DNA of 64,000 nucleotides, from contig JBITNC010000001.1 in assembly GCA_050084985.1 (NCBI GenBank), positions 80,848,001 to 80,912,000 of the forward strand, written 5' to 3'. Both the position numbers and the translations under genes were made by a program. A model generated the notes under the pieces. That model searched no databases and was not told the origin of the DNA. It was given only the letters and a program-made list of their open reading frames with translations. The stretch comes from Nageia nagi. Taxonomy: Eukaryota; Pinophyta. Of this stretch, positions 21,787 to 33,110 are shown piece by piece; the first letter of the stretch is position 1; each line of letters starts with the position of its first letter.

Positions 21787-24700
21787 ATAGAGTCCACTAA
21801 AAAGCTATAGTGATGGTGCAAGAGTTCATTGTAAAGGAATGATGAAGCCAAATGTTGTGATAGTGATATAATAATGATTGCTGCACAATGCATAGTAATA
21901 GTGTACTATGGAGGCTCTATGTTGGTACCATAGTTGTAGGATGAACGACCCAACTCTTGAGTACTTGGCCGAGTTCGAGTTGGCTCGAGACTCAGTTTTT
22001 TCTTGCACTCAGTCAAGTCCACTTGAGCTTGGGTTCGAGTCAGACTTGCGAGTCCCAATGTGGACTTGATTGGCCTAGAAAAGTGTAGGCTATGGATATA
22101 AAAAGGGAAAATCACTTTTTTTTTTTTTACATTTTCACTTTTTAGCGGCTAAATTAGAGTTTCCAAGGAGGGTTTAGGGTTTTTTACAACCAAAGAACAC
22201 AAGTTGTCATCGTTAGAATGATTTTTCATTGAGTTTGAAAGAATCTACCACACATCAACACACCCAAAAAATTCACAGTTGATGTAAATCATCTTCTTTC
22301 TCCAATCTTTTAAACTTTTTTTAGGCGTTTAGGGTTAAGTTTGCTTGCTTTGAATGTTGTTTTGGGGGGTTTAATTTTTCTTACGAAATTGTTAGCATTA
22401 GTAGTAGGGTTTTCTTACAAATTTTAGCATTCTTGGGTGGCATTAGCAACATTTGTCATTTAGTAGTAGTATTTAGAAATTAACAATAACGAATTTGGGG
22501 GATTTCTAATTGTTGTGTTTTTTCTTCTTGCTTGTATCCATGTGCAGTTGTAGGCTAATGGCATGAATAGGGAAGGACCCTATTTGAAGATATGGACCAC
22601 AAGGGTCCAAAAAGGGGGAGGTTACTTATAATTTTTGTGATTTGAAGATTAATGGAGGCATAAACCTTCTCATGTATCACTTGGCTAGATAGAAGGGGTA
22701 TGATGTGAAAGCTTGCAACTGTTTGCCTCTTGATATTGAGCAAGAATCAGTGTTACAGAAGGTCGGGAACGAGGAAACAAGGGAACTTAGGGGGTCATTT
22801 TTGAGGAACACCAAGGAACAACAAGGGAACGACAAGTATAATACTAGTAAAATTAATCGGAATTTTCAAAGTTTTTAGATTTTATTGTTTCCAATTCATT
22901 ATATTTATATTAGTATGATATTGATATGATATTTCTAATTTCATATTGATATTATCAATTCAATCATGTATACAAATTGAAAACATGGAATTGAAATATT
23001 CAAGACATAATATGATAATTGTAAATCTGATAACATAATGTCATAATCAGTCTCGATCATAATGTTATTAGGTCTGAATCAAATACATAGAGTGGACATT
23101 GACATGAGTATGTCAAATAGTGAAATAAGTATAACAAAAATGATAATGCCAAAATTGAAAATAACAAATTTAGTCTATGGCTTGATAGGTGCATGTGCTA
23201 ATGGTCGTGTATCCTCCTCTTCTACTGCTGTCTTTTTTCTTCTAATGGTTGTTTTTTCTCTCTCCCAGCTGCACACAATGAAAAGTGATTATAATATCAC
23301 TTTTGGATGGAATTTATAAGATGTTTTTAGGGTTAGAGGGGGTGAGATAATTGGTGGGTCCCATCCCATGCATTTTAAGTGTTTTTTTTTAGGTTATAAT
23401 CTGTTTTTTTTTTAGATGTTTTTTTTGTTCATATGTGCCCAAAATCGAGCAGGAATGTCAGACATCCTCGGGAACGGGTGGGGAACGCTTGATAATGAAG
23501 GATGATAGTAGAGAAAACCAAGAGAAGATAACTGATCAAGAAAGGAATAATAGAGATGCCATATTTACTGGATGAATCAGACAAAAAACAAGATTCAGGG
23601 AGCAGATCGGAGTTTGAAGAAATATTTGTTAAAGAAACTCAGTGGTAGGAAAGAGGTAGCCAGGTGGTAGGTACCATGAAGCACAACAAGAAAAGCAGAT
23701 ATTGGACAAAGAAAACAGACACGGCCTGGTGGAGGAAATGTAAGGGAGAAAGTAACAACCAGAGAGGTAGCTGATGGCAAACAATCAATGTTGGATAATT
23801 TGGGGAATGAAAAACACCCTAAAAGCGGCAAAAAATGAGGTTCATCTCATAAAACATGAGAGGGTAAAGTCCCTTCACACAGACTTCTATATAGAAAGGT
23901 GAATCCTGATGTTGTGACACAAGAAACAAAAGTCAAAAAGGATATGACTGTAGAATACTGATGGTTACTGCTATAAGTTGCAGAAGAACCAAATGCTACG
24001 GTCTTTGTAGCACTATATTTTCCAAAGATTGAAATATGCAAGAAATTGGTGATCAATAGTTTGGGATACCAAATAGCATGTAGTTATTATATTCTGAAAT
24101 AAACAGTGGCAGGGTATTGCCCAAATTGTTGCAAATTTATAATAACTGGTTTTGGGTACCTATATAAAAAAAACCCTTAATTTTACCAATGAGCTGGTTT
24201 TTGGTCTCGACCAAAAATTAATACAAGTAGAAAACTAGTAGAAAACCAATAGAAAAACCACTAGAACAAATATCAGGAAAACAAACAAAAAACAAGTAGA
24301 AAAATGGAAAAAAAGACAAAGTAGAAAAACCTGAATTCGTTGAATTTGGAGTGAATAATCCTTTGGAGTAGGTTGGACTGAGTTTTCCTCCTGTGATTTT
24401 GCCTTTAGCAGCTATGCTTACCTTTTTTTTGCAAGTGAAAATGACAAAATAAGTCAAACTGGACATTTTAAACCCCCAGTTGCGCTTTTTCACACAGTTG
24501 ATTTTTTGCATGGACTTGCTGTTTAATCACCAACTGTCTGGCCGATTAATTGGCAAAATTGACTGGTCATGAAAAACAAAATATTGCCAATTCAATCGAG
24601 TTTGAATCAGATGGAATGAATCAGCTTGGGAATCACCGATTAATTATGATTTTTGGCAATTTTGACTACTATGGATGGAATTAAGCTGATATATATTTAC

Positions 24701-25071
24701 CTAAAGAAACTTGAAGAGACAAAACTTGGACTTGTATTGATTTGTCAGTACAAAGAGGATAAATTTGTGTTAAAGAAAAAAAAGGTCTGATACTGTTTTT
24801 GAATATTTTGATAAGAACAGAGGCTTTGTTGCTGTTCAAGTTGTCAGTTTTTGGTGATTTGGTTAAGAATGGAAATATGACCTTAGACTTTTAGAAAAGG
24901 TCAAAAGAAAATTGTCAAACTTCAAAAAGGAGTATGGCTAATTATTTGAAGAATTATTTAGTGTTCAACACCAAAATGAGCAAAGGAAGTTTTCTGTTTA
25001 AATATTTTTTTATGCCAAATGATCTTACTAATTCATTAAATTCCATTAGAAAATTAGCCGGTGATGGGTTA
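21787..25071. other. 3.3 kb of intronic sequence without an identified gene
   Basis: No domain can be read on either strand. At 21950-22070 there is a GAGTC/GACTC-rich patch resembling the ends of the hAT-like element at 30312. At 22770-22840 and 23450-23500 GGGAACG-type repeats occur. The rest is AT-rich with poly-T runs (for example 22118-22130). Confidence 0.45.
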
Positions 25072-25399
25072 TGTTGTGTTCGCACAACACACCCCAAGAT
25101 GCAGCATTTTGGGGATCCTAGTTTTGCAAAGGCAATGATGTGCATTGCTTTGAGAGTGGTTTTTGCATGATGGATAGTTCAGTTTGAAGAGTGCAAATAT
25201 GATATCAGGGAGCAGTTCAAGGAGATCATGCAACAAAGACCCTGAAAGATATTAGAGTATTAAGTCGCCACTTTTGCAGCCAAGGAACCAGGATTTGAGA
25301 GCTATTAACAGAGCACGAATTTCTTGGCTTTAAGATAGGGTTAATGAGGATGGGGCTGTCTTGGCAAGATTGAGCAACAGAGGTGCCAAGATGACCAAA

Positions 25400-25680
25400 G
25401 GTGCGTTTTTCGTCAAATTTGAGCCTAGGAGCAATGGGTACAGTTAAAATAACGAAAATGCGCGTTTTTGTACAAATTGAGTCCGAAAAGGGCATCTATA
25501 GCCAAAAAGTGCATTTTTGTCAATTTTGAGCCCGAAGAGCTAGAAAATGGTCAGTAGCACGGAAAAGTGCGTTTTGGTCAATTTTGAGCCTGGGAGTGGT
25601 CAGTGTAGTAGAAATGTGCGTTTTTGCATGATTTGAGCCCAGAAAGCTCGGAATTGACCAAAATTGCAAGATTGAGCTCA
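25400..25680 (+). repeat. Degenerate tandem repeat of about 50-60 bp in solo LTR 2
   Basis: The motif GTGCGTTTTTG...ATTTGAGCCCGAAA recurs at about 25402, 25461, 25508, 25567 and 25616. Later, more scattered TGAGCTCGAAA copies continue to about 26000. Confidence 0.7.
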
Positions 25681-26069
25681 AAATGCTCAAAAATGCTCGA
25701 AAATGAGCATTTTTTGCATATCTTAAGTTCGAAAAGGCTGGAGATGTAGACTTTGAGCTCGAAATGCCCGAAATGCCGAAATGATCGTTTTCTTACCATT
25801 CAAGCTCAGAAGTGTGCAAAAAAGCCGAAAATGGTCGAAATTCATACTTAAAGCCTGGAAATGTCGGAAATGGACGAAAATACACTGTTTGAGCCCATAA
25901 AGGATGGGAAAGGTCAGGAATGTGCAATATAGCCTGGGATGAATGAGGAAAGCAAGTTTGAGCGCCCTTGAGGGGTAAAATCAGAAAATGAGTGTTTTGG
26001 TGTCTGAGAAGCTTTGGGTTGAGCTCGAAAAGTTAATTTTTTCAAAGTGCTTGAAATGAAAATATGAGA

Positions 26070-27500
26070 GAGAGTTGTGGTGCCAAATGACAAATTAAGG
26101 CCACTCTACTCTTGGAAATTTCGAAAAAACTCGAGTATTGACCCCTGAAAAGTTAAGGGAGAGTTTTTTGAGTTTTCCCTTAGTCAAATTTCGAAAAATG
26201 GCCTATTCTCTTCAAAACCTGCACCTACTTTTTGGAAGGCCTTGATTGATCCGAAATGGCGATTTTTGAGCTCAAGAGGGTGGGGATCGCGATTCTACAT
26301 CAAATTGGTCTTTCATGTTTGTGATTACGATGAGTTTTGCTCCACCAAAAGTGAGAAAAACGGAAAATGAGAAAAAGGACAGCCAATAGGAATGCTCTAT
26401 TTTTTCCAAAATTTCAAAAATGCAAAAATAAAAATCCAAGGATGAGGTAGGGTGCCAAACCCAATTTTAGGCACTTTTCCTCTTGGAATTTTTGAAAAAA
26501 ATAAAAAAATACTCCTCAAAAAGCTAGGTGCTCTTTTTGGCATGTTTTCCATGTTTTGTTAAATTTTGAAAATGGCCTAAACACCCTAAAACCTGCGCCT
26601 ACCCTTCTTGTGCCCCAAAATTGCTAAAAATTGAAAATTTCGATCTTCATGGGGTATAGAATGGGATTTCACACAAGATTGATGATTTGAGTTTTCCAAA
26701 ACAATGAGATCTACTTCCTCAAATCATCAAAATTCGATTGGCCAATGAGATAGCTCCAAAATTTTCCCAAATTTTTCAAAATTGGCCAAATCAAAAAGGA
26801 GAATGAGGTAGGGTGGCAAATCAAATTGTAAGCAACATTGCCTATTGCAATTTTGCAAAAATATCAAATTTTGCCCTTCAAAAACCTAGGCGGCAGTTTT
26901 GAGACTTTTCCCTCATTTTCCATTTTTCCAAAACTTGCCTAATTCTCTCAAAACCTGCGCCTAGCATGCAAGCCCTCATTTTTGCTCAAAAATTAAAAAT
27001 TTTGACCCTAGGAGCATGGGAAATCCAATTTTGCATCTCATTTATGTTTTAATTTTTTGGAAAAAAGTTGATCTACTCCTTCAAAATCCCAAAATATGGA
27101 TTAGCCAATGGGAGAGCTCTAAAATTTTTCAAATTTTTCAAAAATTCTCAAAATCAAAATTGGAAAGAAAGGAAGGGTGGCAAATCAAATTCTAAGCATC
27201 TTTGCCTCTTGCAAGATTGCAAAAAAATTAAGTTTTGCCTCCCAAAAGTGAGGGGGGAGTTTTAAGAGTTTTCCCTCAAAATCCCATTTTTCAAAACTTC
27301 CCTAAAACTCTTAAAACCTGCTCCTAGCATCAAAAGGAATTAAAAGCTATCAAATGTGGAATTTGTGAGCTTCATGGGGTGCAAAATTCAATTGTACACC
27401 ATTTTGGTCTTCCAAGTGCATGATTTGGACAAGAAAAGCTCCTCAAATCATGGATTTGCCCTCCCAAAATGGAGAAAATCAGAAAAAAGAGAACTTCAAA
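26070..27500 (+). repeat. Tandem array of about 365 bp units in solo LTR 2
   Basis: Each unit runs through a GGTGCCAAAT or GGTGGCAAATC block, TTTTGCC(C), GTTTTCCCTC, and AAAACCTGCGCCTA. The AAAACCTGC marker is at 26214, 26588, 26950 and 27313 (spacings 374, 362, 363). Units have diverged markedly, mostly in A/T runs. A fainter fifth unit may follow to about 27830. Confidence 0.75.
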
Positions 27501-28355
27501 TCTTCAAAATTGTGACTCAAGATCCAAAATTTTAGAAATCAATTTTGATGATTGATTTGGGTACCCATTTCCATTGGGAAGAAAAGTGATTTGGATCCAA
27601 AAATGTGAAGAAAAACACAAAAAATTCTCAAGATCCAAAGGCTGAAAATCTTCACTTTTTCAAAAAAATAAAAAATAAAATAAGAAATTTTGGAGATCAT
27701 GTGTGGAATAAGGATTCAAACACTTTGGCCTTTGAAATTTTTGAAAAAAAAGGAAAACTTGCTAAAAATGCCTAGGCGCTCATTTTCCAAGTTTTCCCAC
27801 CTTTGGCCTTTTTCTTAACATTGGGAATGAATGGAAAACTCCCAAAATGCCCCTTCATTAAAAAGCCCCAAATTCAATGCAAAAAGGCTCCAAATCATCT
27901 CAAAACTTCCTAAGAACCTCAAAATCCCATACTTCATCCATCCATGGGGTCATATCCACTTTTTAAAATTTTTCCAAATTTCGAATCCCCCCATCATTTC
28001 TGAAAAATAGACCAAAAATTCACTTTTTCGGAAACTTTTCTCGGAATTCCTTCAAAATTTGCTAAAACGATCACATCAAGGGCAAATCCAGACTAAAGAA
28101 AGAAGGAGCTCAAAAGACTGATGAACAGATCCTAAACAACGATTTGAAGCTCCAAATTTTGCCAAATTGATGCAAAACGCCTCGAAATCCATGCTAGAGG
28201 ACATCAATTTTTTAAATATTTTATTTCAAGCATATTTTAGTGGGATGAGTAGTGTTCTCCCACTAAACAATATTGTAATCTCAATTTAGCATTTAAATTA
28301 GCATTTTAGTGTTTTTCTAGAAATTAGGGCAACACTTGAGAATTTGACCCAATTT

Positions 28356-28368
28356 TGCCTATAAATAA
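28356..28368 (+). promoter_or_regulatory. Putative TATA promoter of solo LTR 2
   Basis: CCTATAAATAAGT followed by GGCATGGGGTCTCATTTTCA. The equivalent block in solo LTR 1 (13717) also follows TAGGGCAACACTT, which supports a conserved core promoter. Confidence 0.5.
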
Positions 28369-29356
28369 GTGGCATGGGGTCTCATTTTCATTTGAGCTCA
28401 TTTTGTGAAAAAAGTGAAACTTTTGCAAAAGAGTAGCAAATTGATGTATCCTTGGACAACTCTTTTATAAGTTAATACAAAGTGGTTAAGGCAAAGATCA
28501 AGCTTGTTTATCCATTTGTGGTGTTGTGAATTGTTTCTTAAGGATTATCGTTGCTCGTTTGACACTTTTGCATCCTTCCTTTGAAAACTCGAGAGTTTTA
28601 GGGAATGTATTATTGCTTTATTCTTTAAAGTGTTGGAAATCAGTCTTTGATAATTGCTTGGTTGATAGCACGCATTAGATGAGGTATTTGGAATCTGTTT
28701 CCTGTTTTATGACATCAAACTAAAGGTTTACATCCAAACTCTTGTTCTTCCCACGTTCTTCCACCACGTCCATTTGATTGCTTGTAATCGACATTCCTCC
28801 CCGCTCTTCTTTGGAACAACTCGAACATAGTTTGTTCGCAAAGCTGGATGAATTGGATGAAATCCCTAAACTGATCTGAAAAGGATGAACTTTTCAGACA
28901 ATGCTTCATCGTGGTGACTCTTTTATCCATTTTTGTTTCACAAGTGTAGTCTCTCACTTTACAATATTTTATTTATGCTTTATTTATGCTTTCAAAACCA
29001 AATACAATCGTTAAGTCCGCACACAGATATTTCGAAAAAACTCTATACATCAAATAAAACAACGTTGGTTAATAGACTGCTACCTCTCATTCCATTCCAT
29101 TGAGGCCGATTCCAAAGAGGGATACTACACTTTTATTTATCTATCCCTATTTAGAAAACACACCTAGCGGACATACCTTACAACATCACAACGTTGGGGT
29201 CATTGGACAGGGTGTTTCAACAAGGGCCTTGGAGGTACCTAGTCCTTTTCAAACGGGGGAATTGGTAATGCATTCCCAACTATGTTGCTTGGGATCTCCT
29301 ATGTTCCGTGTGTGATATTCAGAGTGTCCCGCTCGGGAAAGAAAAGCATCCCAACA

Positions 29357-29714
29357 GGTTGCAGATGTGTTGAATTGTTTAACCCTTATGAGAATTTTAT
29401 TGAATCTTTGCATTTATTGTAAAAAAATTGTGGTTTGATAACGCAAAGTCTTGTATATGGAAGAACTACACTAGGAGTAATATTCGTAAGCAATCTAGTT
29501 GAAGTAATCAAGACATGAAATTCCATCACACCTCAACCATAATTGACAAACATGCCAGGATGATGAACTTTACTTCTTTAGTACGATTGGTTAATTATGA
29601 CATCGGGTACATTCAAAATCAAAATGCAACTTTTTCAAAATACATTTTGTTAGGTGATAGTTTATCTTTTCTAAAAAACTTGTGTTGTAGACAATAACTT
29701 GACTTTACTCTCAA
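29357..29714. other. Short intronic stretch, nothing recognised
   Basis: About 360 bases between solo LTR 2 and the LINE relic. No repeat or domain was seen. Confidence 0.4.
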
Positions 29715-30311
29715 ATGCCCATGCTAAGGAAAAAAAAGGTTTGTGGGCCAATGGTTTTTAGGTTGGTTTATTTCAATTATTATCAAGGAATATTTTTGCC
29801 TTCATTGGAGGAGTCTTGTAGAAAGCATGAGGCTTATAATTTTCAACAATTTTTTTTTGCACATTCACAAGAAAATGATGCATGCTATTGGCATAAATTT
29901 ATCACCCTTTGCAACACGACCTACAATATCATATCTAAGGTAATACCTAAAAGTCTTAATAGAGTTTTCTCCTATTCAATTTTAAACAGATAAAGTGGGT
30001 TTGTAGAAGGAAAACATGTTTTTGATGGCATCATGCTTTCTCGTACTGCTGTCCATTCAATAACACAAGAAATAATCTACAAATGCTTAAGTTGCATGTG
30101 AACATGGCCTATGAAAGAAGGAGATGGTCTGGTGGGTTGGGATTCTAAGATTCTTAGATAGAGGGAACCCCTCTCCCCATACCTTCTTATCTTTTTCATT
30201 AAGGCTATAATTGAGGATACTTTGTTAAATGTTGATAACATATTTCCATGTATAATTTGTGGATGACGCTTTGATAATAGGTAATCCCTACATTGAGAAG
30301 CTATAAATTTC
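29715..30311 (+). pseudogene. LINE reverse transcriptase relic, 5' part
   Basis: Open frame 29715-29993 contains FITLCNTTYNIISKVIPKSL, matching the fingers region of plant L1-type reverse transcriptase, followed after a stop by SGFVEGKHVFDGIMLS, REPLSPYLLIFFIKAI and the catalytic box FVDDALIIGNPYIEKL (FVDD at 30256-30267). Motif order is correct for LINE ORF2. Stops and frameshifts are frequent. It is interrupted at 30311 by the hAT-like element and appears to resume at 31119. Confidence 0.75.
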
Positions 30312-31118
30312 CCTAGTAGTCAAACTCGTCGGGACTCGCCAAAGATCGCGAGTCCCGAGTCTGAGTCATGCCTGGCGAGACCCAGGGGCTCGAACTTGCA
30401 AGCCTGGAGATTTGCCGAGTCTTGGCGAGTCTAGCCAAGTCTGGTTGAGTCCAACGAGTCTGGTGAAAGCAAAGTAATTCAGAAAAATGACTTTAAAACA
30501 TTAAAAAAACCCATTAATTAGGCATTGTGTATACTCGTAGGAAAGGTCTCTTCGAATGCTACCCAATGAAAAAAGAATTACCTCTATTTAATGTCTCTAT
30601 AAAAAGTTATGCCTTCACAAAGATGACTGATCTATTTTGTGACAGGTTCAACAAGAAACAATTTCCACAAAACCATTAAGAATGCTCCAAAGTCCAAACA
30701 CCATGCAAGTATGAGAATTCACCAAATCTTCACTCCAATGAAAAAGGGGAAAAACATAAAGAATGAAGTTTGCAGCCATCATAGATTGGCTGATTTTGTA
30801 TTTTGCAGCCATCATAGGCACATTTTGTATTGTAAAGTCTTAACATTTTGATGAATATAAACATATGCCCCTTCCTATCCGTAATTTGTAATTGTGTATA
30901 TTGTAAATTGTATAATGTTGATGTTATTGTTGAGTAGGTAGGTTTCTAGAAGACACTAATAATAGTAATAAATAATAGGCAATTGAAAAAACTTATGTTT
31001 TCAGTGAAAAAATATATACTTTTTCATTTTTTTTGTTTTGCCGAGTTAGGCCGATTTTTTCGCTATCTTGAGTCTTGAGTCTGAGTGAGCCTCGGCGAGT
31101 CTGAGATTGACTACTATG
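30312..31118. mobile_element. hAT-like non-autonomous DNA transposon, 807 bp
   Basis: Terminal inverted repeats: CCTAGTAGTCAAACTC at the left and, on the opposite strand from the right, CATAGTAGTCAATCTC, both followed inward by GACTCGCC-type sequence. A perfect 8 bp duplication TAAATTTC is at 30304-30311 and 31119-31126; 8 bp is the size made by hAT transposases. There is no transposase frame, so it would depend on another element. Both subterminal regions are rich in GAGTC/GACTC boxes, as expected for transposase-binding repeats. The middle (about 30528-30640) resembles part of the copia LTR seen at 3475-3600. Confidence 0.85.
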
Positions 31119-31600
31119 TAAATTTCAAATTAATTTTATCTACTTCTTGAAAGGCTACTAGACAACTCATCAATAATAAAAAAATATACATATGTTTTAT
31201 ATCATGAACAATTCAAGCCAGATGCAAATTAACAAGAACCTTGGCTTTTGGGATTGGTAGCCCAGGTACTTAGTTGGGCAGGGATTCTATTTGATTTTAG
31301 AATGGTTTATTGGATGGTTTCCCTACCAAACTCAACTTCTGGAAAGGCAAGTTGCATTTGAAAGATGGGATAGTTTGATTGCTAGATCAACTCTTCAAAC
31401 CATGCCAGTCTACAAAAGTTGACATGACAAATTGTGAATTTGTGAAATCATCGTAAATAATGTCCAGCATTGGTTTGTAGTTGTTCATCTTGTTCCATCT
31501 TATTGTCAACAACCGTCATAGCATAAGGCCTCCATTCTACAAAAAATTATTTCTCAATCCTCCCGTTTGTGTGCATCATCATTTCATTAGTAAATAATCT
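31119..31600 (+). pseudogene. LINE relic, part after reverse transcriptase
   Basis: Reads LLDGFPTKLNFWKGK and, after shifts, the LDQLFKPCQSTK region. This resembles the segment downstream of the catalytic box in plant LINE ORF2 (W-x-x-L-x-x-K-L-x-x-W-K-x-K). It continues the relic broken by the hAT-like element. Confidence 0.5.
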
Positions 31601-32466
31601 GTCTGAGTTGTGCATGGAAAAAGTTCAAATTCCTTGATGCAACATAAAGCTGAAGATAGAAAATCAAACAAAGAAAAAGATAAATAGGTTTTGCATCTCA
31701 GTTCAGTTGAATTGTGCAGTAAATGACCTCACTCAAAGGAGTCCGATATGGCACAAAATCAAATAGGGCATGTTGTTGATAACTTGATACAGAAGAAGTA
31801 TGTTGAACTTGTGTTTGTCCAACTGTTGTTCTATTTGTCATGGCACACCTAGAATTGAAGAGAGGAGCAACATATGTTTGGAAAGAAATAATAATATTTT
31901 CTTTCAACATTAGAAACAGAGTTGAGCTCGAGTCATTAACAATATAACCTACTGTTGCTTTTGGAAATATACAAGTAAGCTAGTTTGGCTAAACTGAACT
32001 CTGGTTGCCTCTTTCTTTAGCCAAGTTATTCTGTTTTGTTATCATGTTACACTGAGCATTGTATGGTTGGAAGTGTATGACCTCTCCTGTTTGTTTGCCT
32101 TATTTATGATCTTCTTGCAACAATTTACAGATTTGTTTGGCCAGAAAATCTAAGTGAAATTGGCTGTGTGATAACAAACTGTAGATGTCATGTAAGAGTA
32201 AAATCTATATTTTGTTTGTACACTATGAATTTCACAAAGGCCCCCCTGTAGGTCTCCTTGCATCTTTCAATAAAAAAAACATATTCACAATTTCACATTT
32301 CAACTTCTCTTAAATATTACAAGATTCTATGGACATTTGCGTGTTGCCAAAAACGAATTATGAGTTCAATAGGATTTCTGATTGCAATCAAGCCTTAGTC
32401 TGTTTTCTATAAATGGTTGACTAGTTGTGTACTGATGCTTATTTATTAATTTCGTTTATTTTACAG
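31601..32466. other. 3' end of the putative POLH intron
   Basis: AT-rich, no repeat identified. It ends with the acceptor AATTTCGTTTATTTTACAG. Confidence 0.5.
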
Positions 32467-33110
32467 GTGACTTGTTGTGCAAAAGCTCTGTGGAGATGAG
32501 AAAATTGAATGATGAACAATGCAAGAGAAGAAAAATGACTGATGGAAATGCTTTGGAAGATCGTAATGCTGTTTCTTGTATACCTCCATCAGTCAATGAT
32601 GTTGAAGCTCCCAGATTGGACTCTACTCATATAAAAACAGATTATTTCCTCATTGACAAAGACACAGATGCAAACAGTATAGGGGAGGTGCTTCCATTTC
32701 CTTGTGGATGTGAGAAACAATGTCTTCAAACAGAAACTGTAAACAACAGTGATCTGGAAATGGGAGTCAATGCAGCAACTGTTGGTGTCCAAACAAATAT
32801 GGCTAAGGCCCCTGTGGGGAACATACATTTTCAGGAGGTCAATAAAGAAAAGGGAAATTCAAGAAAGGAAGGGCTTGAAATGCGAGATAATGATCTTCTG
32901 ATGACTTTTGTTTGTCAAAAATGTGGACAGGAAGTGGCTTGTGATGAACAAATGAAGCAGGAGCATGAAGATTATCATTATGCATTAGAATTGCATTCAC
33001 AAGAAGCAGATGGATTGAGGAAACATAGTAATAATCTGGCCAGGAATCCTTATCCAAAGAAAAGGAACCAAAAACTTACTTTGGATTCATTTTTCTTTCG
33101 GTCCAAGTAG
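32467..33110 (+). CDS. POLH: DNA polymerase eta, C-terminal exon (UBZ zinc finger and PIP motif)
   Basis: Y-family translesion polymerase that copies past UV photoproducts at stalled forks in the nucleus. This last exon encodes about 213 residues, phase 1 from the acceptor at 32466 to TAG at 33108-33110. The first 145 or so residues are polar and unstructured. Next comes a UBZ-type finger: Cys codons at 32913 and 32922 (CQKC), His codons at 32964 and 32976 (HEDYH), followed by ALELH, very like the vertebrate polymerase eta ubiquitin-binding finger that docks on monoubiquitinated PCNA. After a basic KKRNQK stretch (possible nuclear signal) the protein ends with KLTLDSFF (33072-33095). This is a PCNA-binding motif with the initial Gln replaced, as in human polymerase eta. 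There is no frameshift, so the gene looks functional. The catalytic core lies upstream of the window. Confidence 0.88.

Larger units (their letters stand above)
25072..29356 (+). repeat. Giant solo LTR 2 (4.3 kb)
   Basis: Starts TGTTGTGTTCGCACAACACACC and ends AAAGCATCCCAACA, the same ends as solo LTR 1, and is flanked by GGTTA (25067-25071) and GGTTG (29357-29361). A TATA-like CCTATAAATAAG at about 28357 follows TTAGGGCAACACTT, a block also found before the second TATA of solo LTR 1. The extra length relative to solo LTR 1 comes from two tandem-repeat fields (25400-25680 and 26070-27500). LTRs of this size are known in the Ogre/Tat group of Ty3/gypsy; assignment to that group is inference. 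Confidence 0.7.
93..32466 (+). other. Putative 32.4 kb intron of the polymerase eta gene
   Basis: The donor GTATTTTG at 93 and the acceptor in TTATTTTACAG ending at 32466 are both canonical, and the flanking exons share phase 1. The interval contains only transposable elements, their relics and unassigned AT-rich sequence; no other host exon was recognised. Long, retrotransposon-filled introns are well known in conifers. Without a transcript, the alternative that the left exon belongs to a separate gene cannot be excluded. Confidence 0.45.

Noticed and set aside
22770-23500. GGGAACG-rich borders as terminal inverted repeats of a DNA transposon
   Set aside because: The two sides are similar in composition but not inverted, and no target duplication was found.
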